From Ochotona curzoniae (taxonomy: Eukaryota > Chordata > Mammalia > Lagomorpha > Ochotonidae), in NCBI RefSeq assembly GCF_017591425.1, contig NW_024466599.1:26450001-26514000 (forward strand): DNA of 64,000 bases, written 5' to 3'. This document shows positions 1-10,405 of this stretch, in pieces. The notes under the pieces were generated by a model, which was not told the origin of the DNA, made no database searches, and worked only from the letters and a program-made list of their open reading frames with translations. Numbering within the stretch: position 1 is the stretch's first letter; the number at the start of each line of letters is the position of its first letter. Position numbers and translations under genes: made by a program.

Positions 1-75
1 ATTAGAACCAGCACCCATATGGGATTCCGGAACGTTCAAGGCAAGGACTTTAGCCACTAGGCCACTGCGCTGGGC
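1..75 (-). mobile_element. CSINE, 5' head only, cut by window edge
   Basis: Read on the minus strand this is the tRNA-like head of a lagomorph CSINE: GCAGTGGCCTAGTGGCTAAA, then a CTTGCCTTGAA stretch, then CCCATATGGG. The rest lies before the window. The head ends at about 75 in GCCC, the usual 5' start of the family. Confidence 0.88.
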
Positions 76-2213
76 ATGTGAGTCAGTTTCTTGAAACAGT
101 GAAAAATGATTGGAACAGCTCTGGGGATGTGGAATATCTGTAGATAGCAATACTTCAGAGTAAATGTGGTTTTTCACCTGCCCGTGTGTTTTAGGTGAAC
201 CAAGCTCATTGAATTTGACATGACACAAATTTACAAAATGTAGAGGAAGAAACCTCAAGAGAGAGGGAGATGGGTGGGGCTGCAGGGGACTTGTCTCGGT
301 AGCTTTTTTGTCATTCCTCAGTTGTGTCCCTTAAGACCTCTCCTTTGCCAGAGCACTGGGTGCAGGCTCAGCAGCTTTCATAAGTGCTGTGGTGAATCAA
401 AGGTCCTGGGGCAGGTGGATCAGAGAGCTGATGTGCCTGGTAGGGACTAAAGGCAGTGCAAGGAAGCTAGTGTCCTGGCATCGCCTCTCTTCTCTGAATG
501 TTTCTTTGTAGTTGGCAAGATGACTTCTCTGGAGGGTAGAGATGCAGGTGAGAGAAACCGAATTTGGAATGACTCCATAGTCTCAAAAAGCATGTCAAGG
601 TTTTGCGGAGGCTGCTGCTGATTTCTGGGATCTAGAGTACTTCCATAGCCTCCTATGAAAGGGGAAGGATCTATCTGATTATATGATAAATGGGAGTTTT
701 AGCCATGTCCACCCTGCAGAAGGTCCAGGGGGAAGGGACAGGGCAGGGTCCAGTTCTTTAGAGTATACCTGGAGAGGGATATTCTGCATCTGGTAACTCC
801 TACTGCTCAGGTTGGCTCCTTGATTTATGGGCAAGAGCTGCCCTAGTAGAAAGGGCCAGTGAAAATCCTGCAGGACACTTTCATGCAAAAACTGTACCCC
901 AGAAGGTTGGATCACCTCTGGGGAATTGCCTAGGTTTACTCAGCTCTTCAAATTTCTGAGCAATTATTATGTCATCTAGAATCTTTCAAAAACAAAAACA
1001 AATTCTGCTGATTGTAGCACCTGGAGCCAATTTCATTTGAAGTATCCTGATCAACCTTTTTGATTATCTTTCCAATGCGCTATATAATTGAAGCTAAAAT
1101 GAACAAAGAAGAAATTTCAGACTTGGCAGTTGCAGTTGGTGTATGCATCAAAGGGCAGTTTACTGCTTCTGCAACAGAGAGCTCCAGATCCTAGTGTAAA
1201 GTCAACCTGAGCTTCTGCAGGCAGTCAGTAGTTTCCTGAGTGGGCAAGCGGTTGGAGTTGAACACCACTAGCATATTTCACTGATTTAAACAACGTGTGC
1301 ACACCCACTCATTGGACCACAGGCAAGAATCCTGAGGTTTGGTCAAAATCACAGTGCTGCATTTTCATGAAACTTGGATCTGAAGAAATGTAAATAAACT
1401 CCAATCTCCAGGGCTGCTCATGTACAAACAAATAATTGTGCTTTATGCTACCATTCCTGGAAAAATAATAATGGCTTCTAATAAAAAATTGCTCTAGGAA
1501 GAGCAGACATTTGGAAAATGCAATTTGCAGACAGAACAGCAAGCATGCATTAGGCAACCATAAAACCCTTTGTATTATAAATGGAACTTAATAAAAAAGA
1601 TGCAAAATTAAATTATGCACAAAGAATTAAGATACAGGCTCTTGCTGCAAAAGACAACAGAATCATTCTTATAAGACGCTATTTATCTTTATTTTAACAT
1701 ATTAATTTAGATAGTCTCACACAAAAGTAAAAAATAAGCTAGAAAGTTTAATCTATTTTTGTTTGTCTCAAATCAGAATCACTGGCAACTGTAGAAGCCT
1801 TTCCTATGAAAGCATTTGTTCATCCAACATAGTGTGTTCGATAGCTCTCTGTTTCAGGTTCAGGGATGTATTGTAAGGATGAGAATATGAAAAATATAAA
1901 TCCCCAGGTCTTCTTGGGCAACAGGAACTAGTCCTTGGAATGTAGAAAGTCTAAAGGGCCATTGAGGCAAGGCCCAGATGATAAGATCATTTTAGATTAC
2001 ATTAGCAAGGAAAACTTGACATTATTTGGTAGGCAATGAGAGATATTGACACATTTGAAGTAAAACATGGACATAATAAGGTTTATGTTTCAGGAAGATC
2101 ACCAATAATAGTAAATCCGTAACAGGTAGGAGGTACTGTAGGAGTTCAGGGAGAGGAACGAAGGCAATAACTGGAAGAATTCAGGAAAAACTTGGGCAGT
2201 GAAACAAGCAGGA
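76..2213. other. Unassigned sequence, no gene seen
   Basis: This is AT-moderate, CpG-poor DNA with no reading frame above about 80 codons and no repeat I can name. The frames at 679-915 and 1309-1557 (minus) show no domain, signal peptide or splice context. Confidence 0.6.
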
Positions 2214-2223
2214 ATTGTGTGTG

Positions 2224-2267
<44 letters not shown>
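2214..2267. repeat. (TG)n microsatellite
   Basis: About 26 TG units occur with one C interruption near 2230, followed by a G-run (GCGGGGGGGAGG). The run gives open frames on both strands made only of Cys-Val or Thr-His repeats, which are not genes. The length suggests it is polymorphic. Confidence 0.97.
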
Positions 2268-2687
2268 GCGGGGGGGAGGTAGGAGCTCAACTTCTGACTT
2301 GAGCAGTAAAGCAAGTGGTGGTGCTAATCTCAATAAGAACAAGCTGAGCTGGGTTCTGTGTGCCTGTGATGTGTGCAGGATGTCCAAAAGGGTGCTACAT
2401 ACATGAACTACAGAGAAGCGATCTTGACTGTTGAAATCATCAACATCATCCTATGGGTGACTGAAATCAAGGATTCCTGAGGTCATGAGAGACACGTGTA
2501 GAAGAGAATCCTGGAGAGCAGGAAAGAAAGGCTTTGGGTAGAAGAGGAATCCACCAAGATGATAGACCAGTAAGGACCAGGGGCCACAGAGCTGGGGGAG
2601 GGTTTCATGGAGAGATGTGGATTGGACTGAGCTGGGAGTTTCTTGTCTGTGACTTGTTACTGGGGAGAAAGTCACACTGTAAGGAGG

Positions 2688-2790
2688 CAACTCTCTTCTG
2701 CCTCCTTTTTTTTCCCCTCCTTCCCACGTCCTCCTTCTCTACCTTTCCCTTTTCCCACCTCCTTCTCACTTTTGTTCTTTCTTCTCCACA
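2688..2790. repeat. Polypyrimidine-rich tract
   Basis: About 100 bases of almost pure C and T on the plus strand, including TTTTTTTTCCCCTCC, lie just upstream of a CSINE insertion. The low complexity explains the Ser/Phe/Pro-rich and Lys/Arg-rich frames that cross it on the two strands. Confidence 0.85.
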
Positions 2791-2838
2791 TATCTCCCAA
2801 ATTCTTAGAACCAATGGGATGCTTAAAAATGCAACTAC

Positions 2839-3144
2839 GGGGGTAGGAGGAGGGGGCAGTGTGGTAGCATAGTGAATTAAGTTACTGCCTGCAGTGTTGG
2901 CATTCCATATAGGTGTCAGTTTGAGGCTCCACTGCTCTACTTCTAATCCAGCAACAGAAGGTGGTCCAAGATCTTGGGCTACTGCACCCACATGGGATAC
3001 CTGGATAAAGCTCCTGATTCCTAGCTTTGCCATTGCCAAGCCCTAACTGCTGAGGTCATTTGGGAAGTGAACCAGCAGATGGAAGATCTCTCTTTCTCTG
3101 TCTCTCCACTCTGTAATTCAGACTTTCAAATAAATAAGCCTTTC
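2839..3144 (+). mobile_element. CSINE, older rabbit-like copy with target duplication
   Basis: The copy runs from a head with AGTGTGGTAGCATAGTGAATT, through GGCATTCCATAT and CACCCACATGGGA, to a TTTCAAATAAATAAG tail. It is flanked by AAAAATGCAACTAC (2825-2838) and AAAAATGCAGCTAC (3145-3158), a 14-bp target-site duplication with one mismatch. The head belongs to the older subfamily (CTGCCTGCAGTG), not the younger CTTGCCTTGAA type. A minus-strand frame of 144 codons across it is an artifact. Confidence 0.93.
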
Positions 3145-3158
3145 AAAAATGCAGCTAC

Positions 3159-4835
3159 CTTCTCCACATCTTACGAAAGCACTTTCTCTACTATATCCAA
3201 AATAGACTTTTCATACATGGCTAATATTTTGTGGGCAAATAATGGGAGGATTGGTTGGAAAAGGTAGAAAGATCTGTTGTGATGATCTAAATGTAACATC
3301 TGGGGAAAATCAAAACATCAGGTTTTGGGGATAAAGAATATTTGAGCGCTGAGCAGAAAAAAGGAACAGTTAGAGAAATAAGGGGAAAATATCAAACTAA
3401 TGATCAGATAACTGAATATATGCAAACATGGTAAATGTTGAGAGGTAGAGATTCTGCTAGCAGAGGAGAAAGTTGGTTTGAGGTTATGAGAGCAGAAAGG
3501 CTTGAGCAGGAGATGTCGAATTGGCAGCCATGGATGGATGACCACCGCTCTTGTGGGCTTTTGCTTCCTGACATTGGCTAAAGCTCTTCCCTTTCACCTA
3601 TTTTCTCTTTAATCTTTTGTTTTCTGAACTGTATCTTGCCACATTTTATGCATTTTAATGGCACTAGTTCATTCAATTGTGCAACACTCAGTGCGTATGA
3701 GGTAGTAGCTACACAGCTGGAGAGGCGGCATCCCTGTCCCAAGCCACCTACGGTAGACACTGGAACACAGGACTTTAACTCACTGTGACCAGTATCGGGG
3801 AGTGGGGGAAGGGGGACAGCAGGTGTAAATTCCACTGAGGCATTGCAGGAAAGGACACTGAAATTCCCCCTGGGCCAGCAGGGCAGTGTCAGAGAAGAAC
3901 AAACTTTGAGGAATCTGTCTTCAGGTACAGGTACCTCTCATTTAGATCAGCCCCTGAATACTTTTTTTTTTTTTTTTTGAGACATGAAGGGTAGCATCTC
4001 TTGGAATCTTCCTGTTGGTCTCTGGGAATTTCCTTCAGAACGTTCCAGCTTTGGTATTTTGATCCACTTTTCTGAGAGCAGATCCCTGGTTCTGCCCGCT
4101 TCTCTCTCTTCTTGCTTCTCGCGAAGCATGCATGCGTCCCATAAACACACTGACTCAGAGCCTTAGAGCGAACATGCCATCCCCTTCCATCTGTTTCTTA
4201 TTCACAGAAAGAAAAAGGAATCCTAACCTCCTAGCCTCTGGCCAAACTCAACGACCCTGACAGAAAAGTGCTCGAAAAGGGACAATGAAATGTTATCACT
4301 TTATAAACCATAATAACTTTCTTTTAGGAATATCTTTCTGCAGTTACAGACCATAAGAATCTGTCTCTTAGAACTTAAAAGTGAAACACTAAAGTTTCTG
4401 ATAAAAGGACTTTTTCAATCAGTGGAAATGATATTCTGGGAAATAAATTAAGGCAGTTCTAAGATCAAATGGGTTTAGTAAGTGCTGGGGAGGCTATACT
4501 TTGAGCCTTGTTGCATCCTAGCTCAGAGGAAAACCCACTGTAGGGAGAGTGTGCATGTACCATCCCTGCATTTCTAGAAGGAGATTTTGTGATAAGTTCT
4601 GTCTATTGGATTTCCTCATCTACACGAATGAATTAAGCAGAGCAGATATATTGGTGTTTTAATGGATGACTGAGGTCAGTTTGCAGCTACGATATTACTG
4701 CAAGCACTGATTCTGAGGTTAGGAAAGTGGGTGTCTATGCATTTAATTTTCAGAAAGTATAAATTGGATGATCAAAATGACAAAAAGTAGAAAATTAGTG
4801 ACAGCCCCCTTGGGTAATCAAAGGAAGGTGACTTT
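3159..4835. other. Unassigned sequence, no gene seen
   Basis: I recognise no repeat family here apart from a T-run at 3961-3979. The G-rich spot near 3797-3814 has only three G-runs, too few for a classical quadruplex. The longest open frame is about 85 codons and looks random. Confidence 0.55.
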
Positions 4836-4853
4836 AAAAGTTTAGGGGGAGTT

Positions 4854-5184
4854 GGGCCCGGCAGCGTGGCCTAGTGGCTTAAGTCCTTGCCTTGAATGCG
4901 CCCAGGATTCCATATGGGCACCGGTTCTTATCCCGGCAGCTCCACTTCCCATCCAGCTACCTGCTTGTGGCCTGGGAAAACAGTTGAGGACGGCCCAATG
5001 CTTTGGGACCCTGCACCCGTGTGGGACACCCGGAAGAGTTTCCTGGTTCCCGGCTTTGGATTGGCGCAGTACCTGCTGTTGCGGTCGCTTGGGGAGTGAA
5101 TCATTGGATGGAAGATCTTCCTCGCTGTCTCTCCTCCTCTCTATATATCTGACTCTGTAATAAAAATAAATAAATCTTTAAAAA
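4854..5184 (+). mobile_element. CSINE, full-length younger (pika-type) copy
   Basis: The element is full-length, from GGGCCCGGCAGCGTGGCCTA to a tail of AATAAAAATAAATAAATC plus an A-run. The A-box-like head (GTGGCCTAGTGG), the CCATATGGGCACCGGTTCTT region and the GCCTGGGAAAACAGT segment are all present. Imperfect flanking duplications, AAAAGTTTAGGGGG (4836-4849) and AAAAGCTTAGGGGA (5185-5198), mark the insertion. The frames of 102 and 67 codons starting here are translations of the SINE. Confidence 0.96.
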
Positions 5185-5371
5185 AAAAGCTTAGGGGATG
5201 TCTTTTCCTTCTTCATTTCAACTGTGATAACAAAATGAGAGTAAAATCATGACATGAAGACTACATGACTGCCCAGTGCAGGAGGCAAGACCACAACTTT
5301 GACATCCTTGAGCATCCTAACTTACAGAATGGAAAAGGATAGAGGAAGAGGAGAAAAGGGTGAGTGGGCCT

Positions 5372-5687
5372 TTTTAAGGTTTACTTATTTCTAATGTGAA
5401 AGCAAACTTACAGAGAGGAGAGACAAACAGAAAGACTTTCTGTCTGCAGGCTCACCCCCAAAGGGACTACAGTAGCTGGAGCTGAGCCGATATGAGGTCA
5501 GGAGCCAGGAGCTTCTTCCAGATCTCTGACATGGGTCCCAAGGTGTGGGCCTTCTTCTACTGCTTTCCCAAGCCACAAACAGAGAGCTGGATGAGAAGTG
5601 GGGCCACCAGGACACGAACTGGCAACCATACAGGATCGCAGTGCATGCAAGGCGAGGATTTAACCACTGAGTCATTGTGCCAGGCCC
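5372..5687 (-). mobile_element. CSINE, diverged
   Basis: Minus-strand CSINE: the tail lies at the left (TTTTTAAGGTTTACTTATTT), with GAAAGACTTTCTGTCTG, CCAGGAGCTTCTTCCAG and GCATGCAAGGCGAGGATTTA running to a GCCAGGCCC end. No clear target duplication is visible. With the plus copy at 4854-5184 it forms an inverted pair about 190 bp apart. Confidence 0.93.
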
Positions 5688-6059
5688 AGGGAAAATTGGC
5701 CTTATCACCAGGTTTCTGGGGGGAGAAAGTGAATTGTTTTTTGTGGGTTCCCACAGGAGAGGATGAGGTGGAGATGCTGCCTTCTAAAACCCATCTTGGA
5801 AGAGGGGAAGGATCATTTTTCGAGGCTGTGCTCTCTTGTGGAATGTTTCATTTGCTCACGTCAGTTACTGGTAGCTGGCTCACCCCCAGGAAAGCTAAAA
5901 CAGGGGACGGGGTAGCAGCTGAGTAGAGGTGGTCTCTCCATCCTACCTTGTGCAAGGGTGGTGGATGCTTGGGGATTTCCCATGGACTGGAGGCTCAGAC
6001 TGTTTTAGGTTTGTGATGAGGAGTGTTTGGTTAAACCCTCCATAGCCCCTTGCCTCCTA

Positions 6060-6502
6060 GTATTCATGTATAACCCCCCTCCCTTATCAACTGGACTTGC
6101 TGGTTTCTATCTGGGGACTAGAGTGACAAAAATGATAAGACATCTGCTTTGTGATAACTTAGATCTTGGGAGTCTTTCTCTGTGGCCATCTCAGCTTGTA
6201 TGCTGTGATGAAGTGCCTGTCACATGACCAAGACCTGGGGGTGCATTCCAGCTCAAAGTCAGCAAAGAGCTAAGGCCCTCTGTTCAACAGTGCACAAGGA
6301 ATCACATCCTAATAGCAACCATGTGAGTGAACCGTGAAGCCTTGAGGATGACTGTGGTGCCCCAGCCTTGTGGAGGACACAGCTCTCAGCCAGGTTGCAT
6401 TCCTGACCCACAGACCTTGCCAGATAGTAAATGTAGACTCTGTTAGGCTGTGACACTTTGGCTGATCTGTTACACAGCAATAGCTAGCCAATACAATTCC
6501 TA
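6060..6502 (+). mobile_element. MLT1-like (MaLR, ERVL-type) solo LTR, diverged
   Basis: Landmarks resembling the mammalian MLT1 LTR family appear in order: a GGCCATCTCAGCTTGTATG stretch, GCCCTCTGTTCAACAGT, ACCATGTGAGTGAACC, TTCCTGACCCACAGA, and a terminal TGTTACACAGCAATAGCTAG. The start is approximate. It is an LTR only, with no internal retroviral genes beside it. The assignment is from memory of the family. Confidence 0.65.
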
Positions 6503-7849
6503 CCCTGAAGGGTAGCTTGGAGGGATCACAGCACCCAGTCAGTGTTGAGTGCACCAGCAGGCAAGACAAAGTGAGGACTAAAGATTGGCAGCCGTAGGCA
6601 TGGGAAGCACCCCTGGAGTCAGGGTGATAGAGCAGAGGAGCCCTCGCACAGCCCTTGAACTTATCCGTGAGAAAACACTAGATGGCAAAACACAACACGC
6701 CTCCCAGGGTCCTCTGTCCCTTGCCCCATTCCTCATAGCAGCCCCACCAGAGCTGAGACTCCAATTATGTGACAGATGCCTGCCTGAGCAGAGCAGCCTG
6801 AAATAGGTTCCAGGTGGAGAAGAGAAGGTTTTGTTCTCACTTGGGCATAGATACTAATCCCTATGTATTTGGGGCTGGATAATTTCTGTTAATGATTTGT
6901 GTCTTTACTTTGTGACTTAAAGTGGCTAGAGAGGCTTGTGTTTATTCTCAGGAACTTGAGAAGATTGCCTCTGCTCAGGGCATGTTTAGAATAAAGTATG
7001 TTTTGGTATGTCACTAATCGCACTTCTGTGCTTTACTGTTTACAAATATATTTTAAGTTTTTGAATATTGTTAGATTAGTTATGTGGTACTCCTAGTAAT
7101 ATCATTGCATTACTTAATAATTTCAGCCCATCATTTATTATAATTAGTTATTTTGCTTAAGGACCAGGAACATATCAGATTTTTAAAAAGTTTATGTGCA
7201 GCTTCTTGGGACTTTTGATTCAAATGTTTAGAAGTTCAAACCTTGATGACAGGGCAGAGCACAGAGGATGTCCAAGGAAGTGAAGTACTCTGTAGGATCA
7301 CCCATAGTCTTGCACGCTGTTATGCATTGGTCACAACCCACAGAATGGTCAACACCCAGAATAAACCCTTATAGAAACCTCAGCCTTTGAGTGTTTTCAT
7401 GTAGCCTCATTAACTGTATCACTTGGTGTAGGGTTTCAGTAATGGGGAGGTTGTGCTATATGGGGATAGGGAGTATATACGAATATTCTATACTCCTTCT
7501 CCCATTCTGCAGTAAGTCTAAACCATTGTAAAACATTTTTTTGTTTGTTTTTGCTTAAAAACAAAAATTAGCTCTTTCCCTACTTTGCTGGGTATGCGAT
7601 GAGTGACTAAATATGTAATAAACTTGTAACATCCCCAGATAACAAGGAAAAACACTTGCTTATATTTCAGTTTGTGAATTGGCTTTTATTATTGAGTGCT
7701 TTTGGAGTCAACAATGAAAGTAGAGAGAAGTAAAATCGCTGAGGGAGAGTACTCAGGGGAAAGAAAACAGAATGTAGGGAGTCTGGCCAAACAGAAAAAA
7801 AAGGGAAAATACCTGCACAGTTACAGACAGCATCTTTTAATTAGACGAG
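6503..7849. other. Unassigned sequence, no gene seen
   Basis: AT-rich sequence, especially 7000-7200 and 7480-7700. I see no repeat I can name and no plausible gene. Confidence 0.55.
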
Positions 7850-8230
7850 GTGGTAAGCCAGCCAAATACTTCCACTGCCCTCCTCTGCCCTGGGCCCAGT
7901 TAAACCGGCCTCGATGGATGCTTGCCCATGGCCCCTTGCCCTCTTGTTTGGACTTGGGTTTGGCCAGTGGGAGGAAGTCCCATGATCGCTTGCTGCCATT
8001 CCCCTCTTCCTTGGCTCTGCTTAAAGGACACCATGTTCCTCAGTGGTCACAACTCCTGTTGGACTGCCTCCTTTCATGCCTGCTGCTCTCACTAATCTCT
8101 GAGAATGGTATTCCTGCTCCCTATGTCATCTGGCTAGTAGTGGGAATAGCTTCCTGCTATTGCCAGTGTTTAGCTTCCCCATCACCCACTGTGGTTCTTT
8201 TAATGCTGCCCCCACCTCAGTGAAGAATCA
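7850..8230 (+). mobile_element. Possible ancient interspersed repeat, family uncertain
   Basis: The order of landmarks (GGCCAGTGGGAGGAAG, then a CCTCCTTTCATGCCTG region, GGGAATAGCTTCCTGCTATTG, and CCACTGTGGTTCTTTTAA) resembles a widely dispersed old mammalian repeat. It sits inside a plus-strand frame of 175 codons (7696-8223), the longest in the window outside the minisatellite. That frame has no recognisable domain, so I read it as chance openness across a repeat. Confidence 0.4.
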
Positions 8231-9041
8231 CTCCAGCAAAATCTCTCTGAAATCCTCAGCTAAGCAAGTGATAGTTCTCCTTTAAGGAGCCTGGTTAACA
8301 CAGGTAGGAACAAACTGCAAGCAAGAGAGATGTAAACACTTAAATGAAGTTTGTCTGTCTGGTTTGTCATTGCAGTTTGTGCGTTCTGCATTGATCCTTG
8401 CCTGAGACCTTGACTTGCCTATTTTTGCTTTCTGTGGCATTTAACAGCAGGTGCTCATGTGACCTTGTTCCAGTATTTTCAAGTTTGGCCACTGGAAAGG
8501 CCTGTGAACAATGTTCCCTTTGCTGGTTGTTCTTGAACTACCCCTTGCTACATAAATGACACCAGGGCCTTGAATCTGGCCTCTGACTTCCTGAGTACCC
8601 TTGGCAATGGCTCTTTGCATTCTATATGTACCTAACCCAGCCATGCCAGTGGAATTCTACACTTTGAAGTCTGGATTCCGTGATTGTAAGTTTTGTGAAG
8701 AAAATTAGTGATAAGCAAATACGGTCAAACCCACAAAATCACCTGCTAACCAATATGGGCTAGAATGAAGTTTCCTCCAAACACCAGTGCTAAGTCAAAC
8801 CTCAGATGAATGTCAAGTGGGACAAATAAACCCTCTGTGCCAGGAAGGTTAACAGATTCCGACCTTATGGAAAAAAGAATGGTAGTCAATTCTATACCTG
8901 GGCCCTGTCCAGAAGGAAAGCTGTGTCTTCTGGCATAAGAGCAAATTGCCCAACCTGGGACCTGCTTGCAGGCTTTTGTCTTATTAATTTCTGTGGCAGT
9001 TTGCCTAAAATGAGGGGGTACGCATGCACGCACGTGCACAT
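8231..9041. other. Unassigned sequence, no gene seen
   Basis: I see no repeat I can name and no plausible coding frame in these 800 bases. Confidence 0.5.
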
Positions 9042-9062
9042 GCATACACACACACACACACA
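9042..9062. repeat. (CA)n microsatellite
   Basis: A short CA run follows a diverged purine-pyrimidine alternating stretch (GCATGCACGCACGTGCACAT, from 9022). The whole stretch alternates purine and pyrimidine over about 40 bases, a composition associated with Z-DNA potential. Confidence 0.9.
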
Positions 9063-9190
9063 CTTCCAAAGGTTGGTGTTCCAGATAAACTGAAATTTAT
9101 ATTGATAGTCCAAAATCTATTATTATTCTCATATCATAATGCTGTTGCTGGTTAATAGCTAAATCAATATCACTACAAGAGTAAAACTTT

Positions 9191-9510
9191 GGGGCTGGCA
9201 CAATGGCTCAACTGACTAACCTTGTGCCTGTAAGTACTGCCATCCTATAAAGGTTCATGTCCTGGCTGCTCTACTTTCCATCCAGCTCCCTGCTGGTGGC
9301 TAGAGAAATCACTGAACCCTGCCCTAAGTCCTTGTACCTGCACCCACATGGGAGATCAAGAAGAAGCTCCTGGCTCTTGGCTCCAGGTCAGCTCAGCTCT
9401 GACCTTTGTGGCCATTTGCAGAGTGAACCAGTGGAATGGAAGATCTTTTTGTTTCTCCTTCTTTGTAAATCTTCCTTGCCAATGAAAACAAATCAATCTT
9501 TTTTAAAAAA
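9191..9510 (+). mobile_element. CSINE, intermediate age
   Basis: The copy starts GGGGCTGGCACAATGGCTCA. It contains CTACTTTCCATCCAGCTCCC, CACCCACATGGGAGA and GAAGAAGCTCCTGGCTC, and ends in AATCAATCTTTTTTAAAAAA. No convincing target duplication was found. The 135-codon frame from 9257 runs through it and on into flanking sequence, so it is not a gene. Confidence 0.92.
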
Positions 9511-10201
9511 TGTAACTACTTGCTTAAGAACTAGAGGCTCTGCTTTCCACAAACAGATTTGTGGGGCCACTTGGGTTAGTTTTATTTTCTCCTCTTTGGG
9601 ATTGTACATCCTGGCTCTGGGATTAAGCATAGCCACATGGATGAGTATAGTTGATGAAATGTGAGAGAAAGTGGCAGCTGTCACTGAAAAGACATAGCGT
9701 CCCATGAATTTTACATATATCCCTTTCCTTTTGCCCCGGTACCTAGCAAGACTTCTGGTAGTGGCAGCTCCATTAGACTGGGACCAAACCTGTGGGCTAG
9801 GAGAACAGAACCTCTGTAAGTCTGAGATGTGTCCATATTGCGTGAATATAATACAACTCTGTTGATTGGGGCAGTGAAATTATGGGTTAGTTGTCTACTA
9901 CATAACTGAGCCCAGACAGAAGTTACAAGCTCCTGAGAACTGCATCCTACACATAATCTTAGCCAAAAGGCAATGATAACTACATCCTAAAACATCTTAT
10001 GTGATAGTCCCACAGGAACATTGGATGAAGAGTATTGATACTCCTCAATCGGGACAATGAGAGTATTAATTGTGGGTTGCCTTTCTGATCAAGAACTATG
10101 TGGGAAACAAACTAAGAAGACCATATATAGCATATAGATGCTGTAGCTAGAAATAATGTTATATGAGAAAAAAATCTTTATACATCTGTATAAATAGAAA
10201 C
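9511..10201. other. Unassigned sequence, no gene seen
   Basis: AT-rich unique-looking sequence. I see no recognisable repeat and no frame above about 70 codons outside the SINE shadow. Confidence 0.5.
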
Positions 10202-10405
10202 GGGGACTAGTGTTGCAGTGTATCTGTTTAAGCTGCTGCTTGCAATGCTGGCACCCCATATCAGAGTGCTATTCAAGTTCAGCTGCTCTGCTATTGATTC
10301 AACTTTCTCCTCGTTGCAGCTGGGAAGGCAGCCAAAGATGGTCCAAGTACTAAGGCCTTGCCACTCATGTGTGGGGGAGCAGGCTGGAATTCCTCCTACA
10401 AAAGG
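10202..10405 (+). mobile_element. CSINE, 3'-truncated old copy
   Basis: The head and middle of an old-subfamily CSINE: GGGGACTAGTGTTGCAGTGT, then GCTTGCAATGCTGGCACCCC, then ATGGTCCAAGTACT. The 3' half is missing or too decayed to follow after about 10405. Confidence 0.8.

Noticed and set aside
2605..3039. A 144-codon minus frame
   Set aside because: It spans a polypyrimidine tract and an old CSINE; the basic, low-complexity peptide follows from the composition.
3797..3814. Possible G-quadruplex
   Set aside because: Only three G-runs are present, and the classical pattern needs four.
7696..8223. A 175-codon plus frame as a candidate gene
   Set aside because: No domain, no signal peptide, no splice context, and much of it overlaps what looks like an ancient dispersed repeat.
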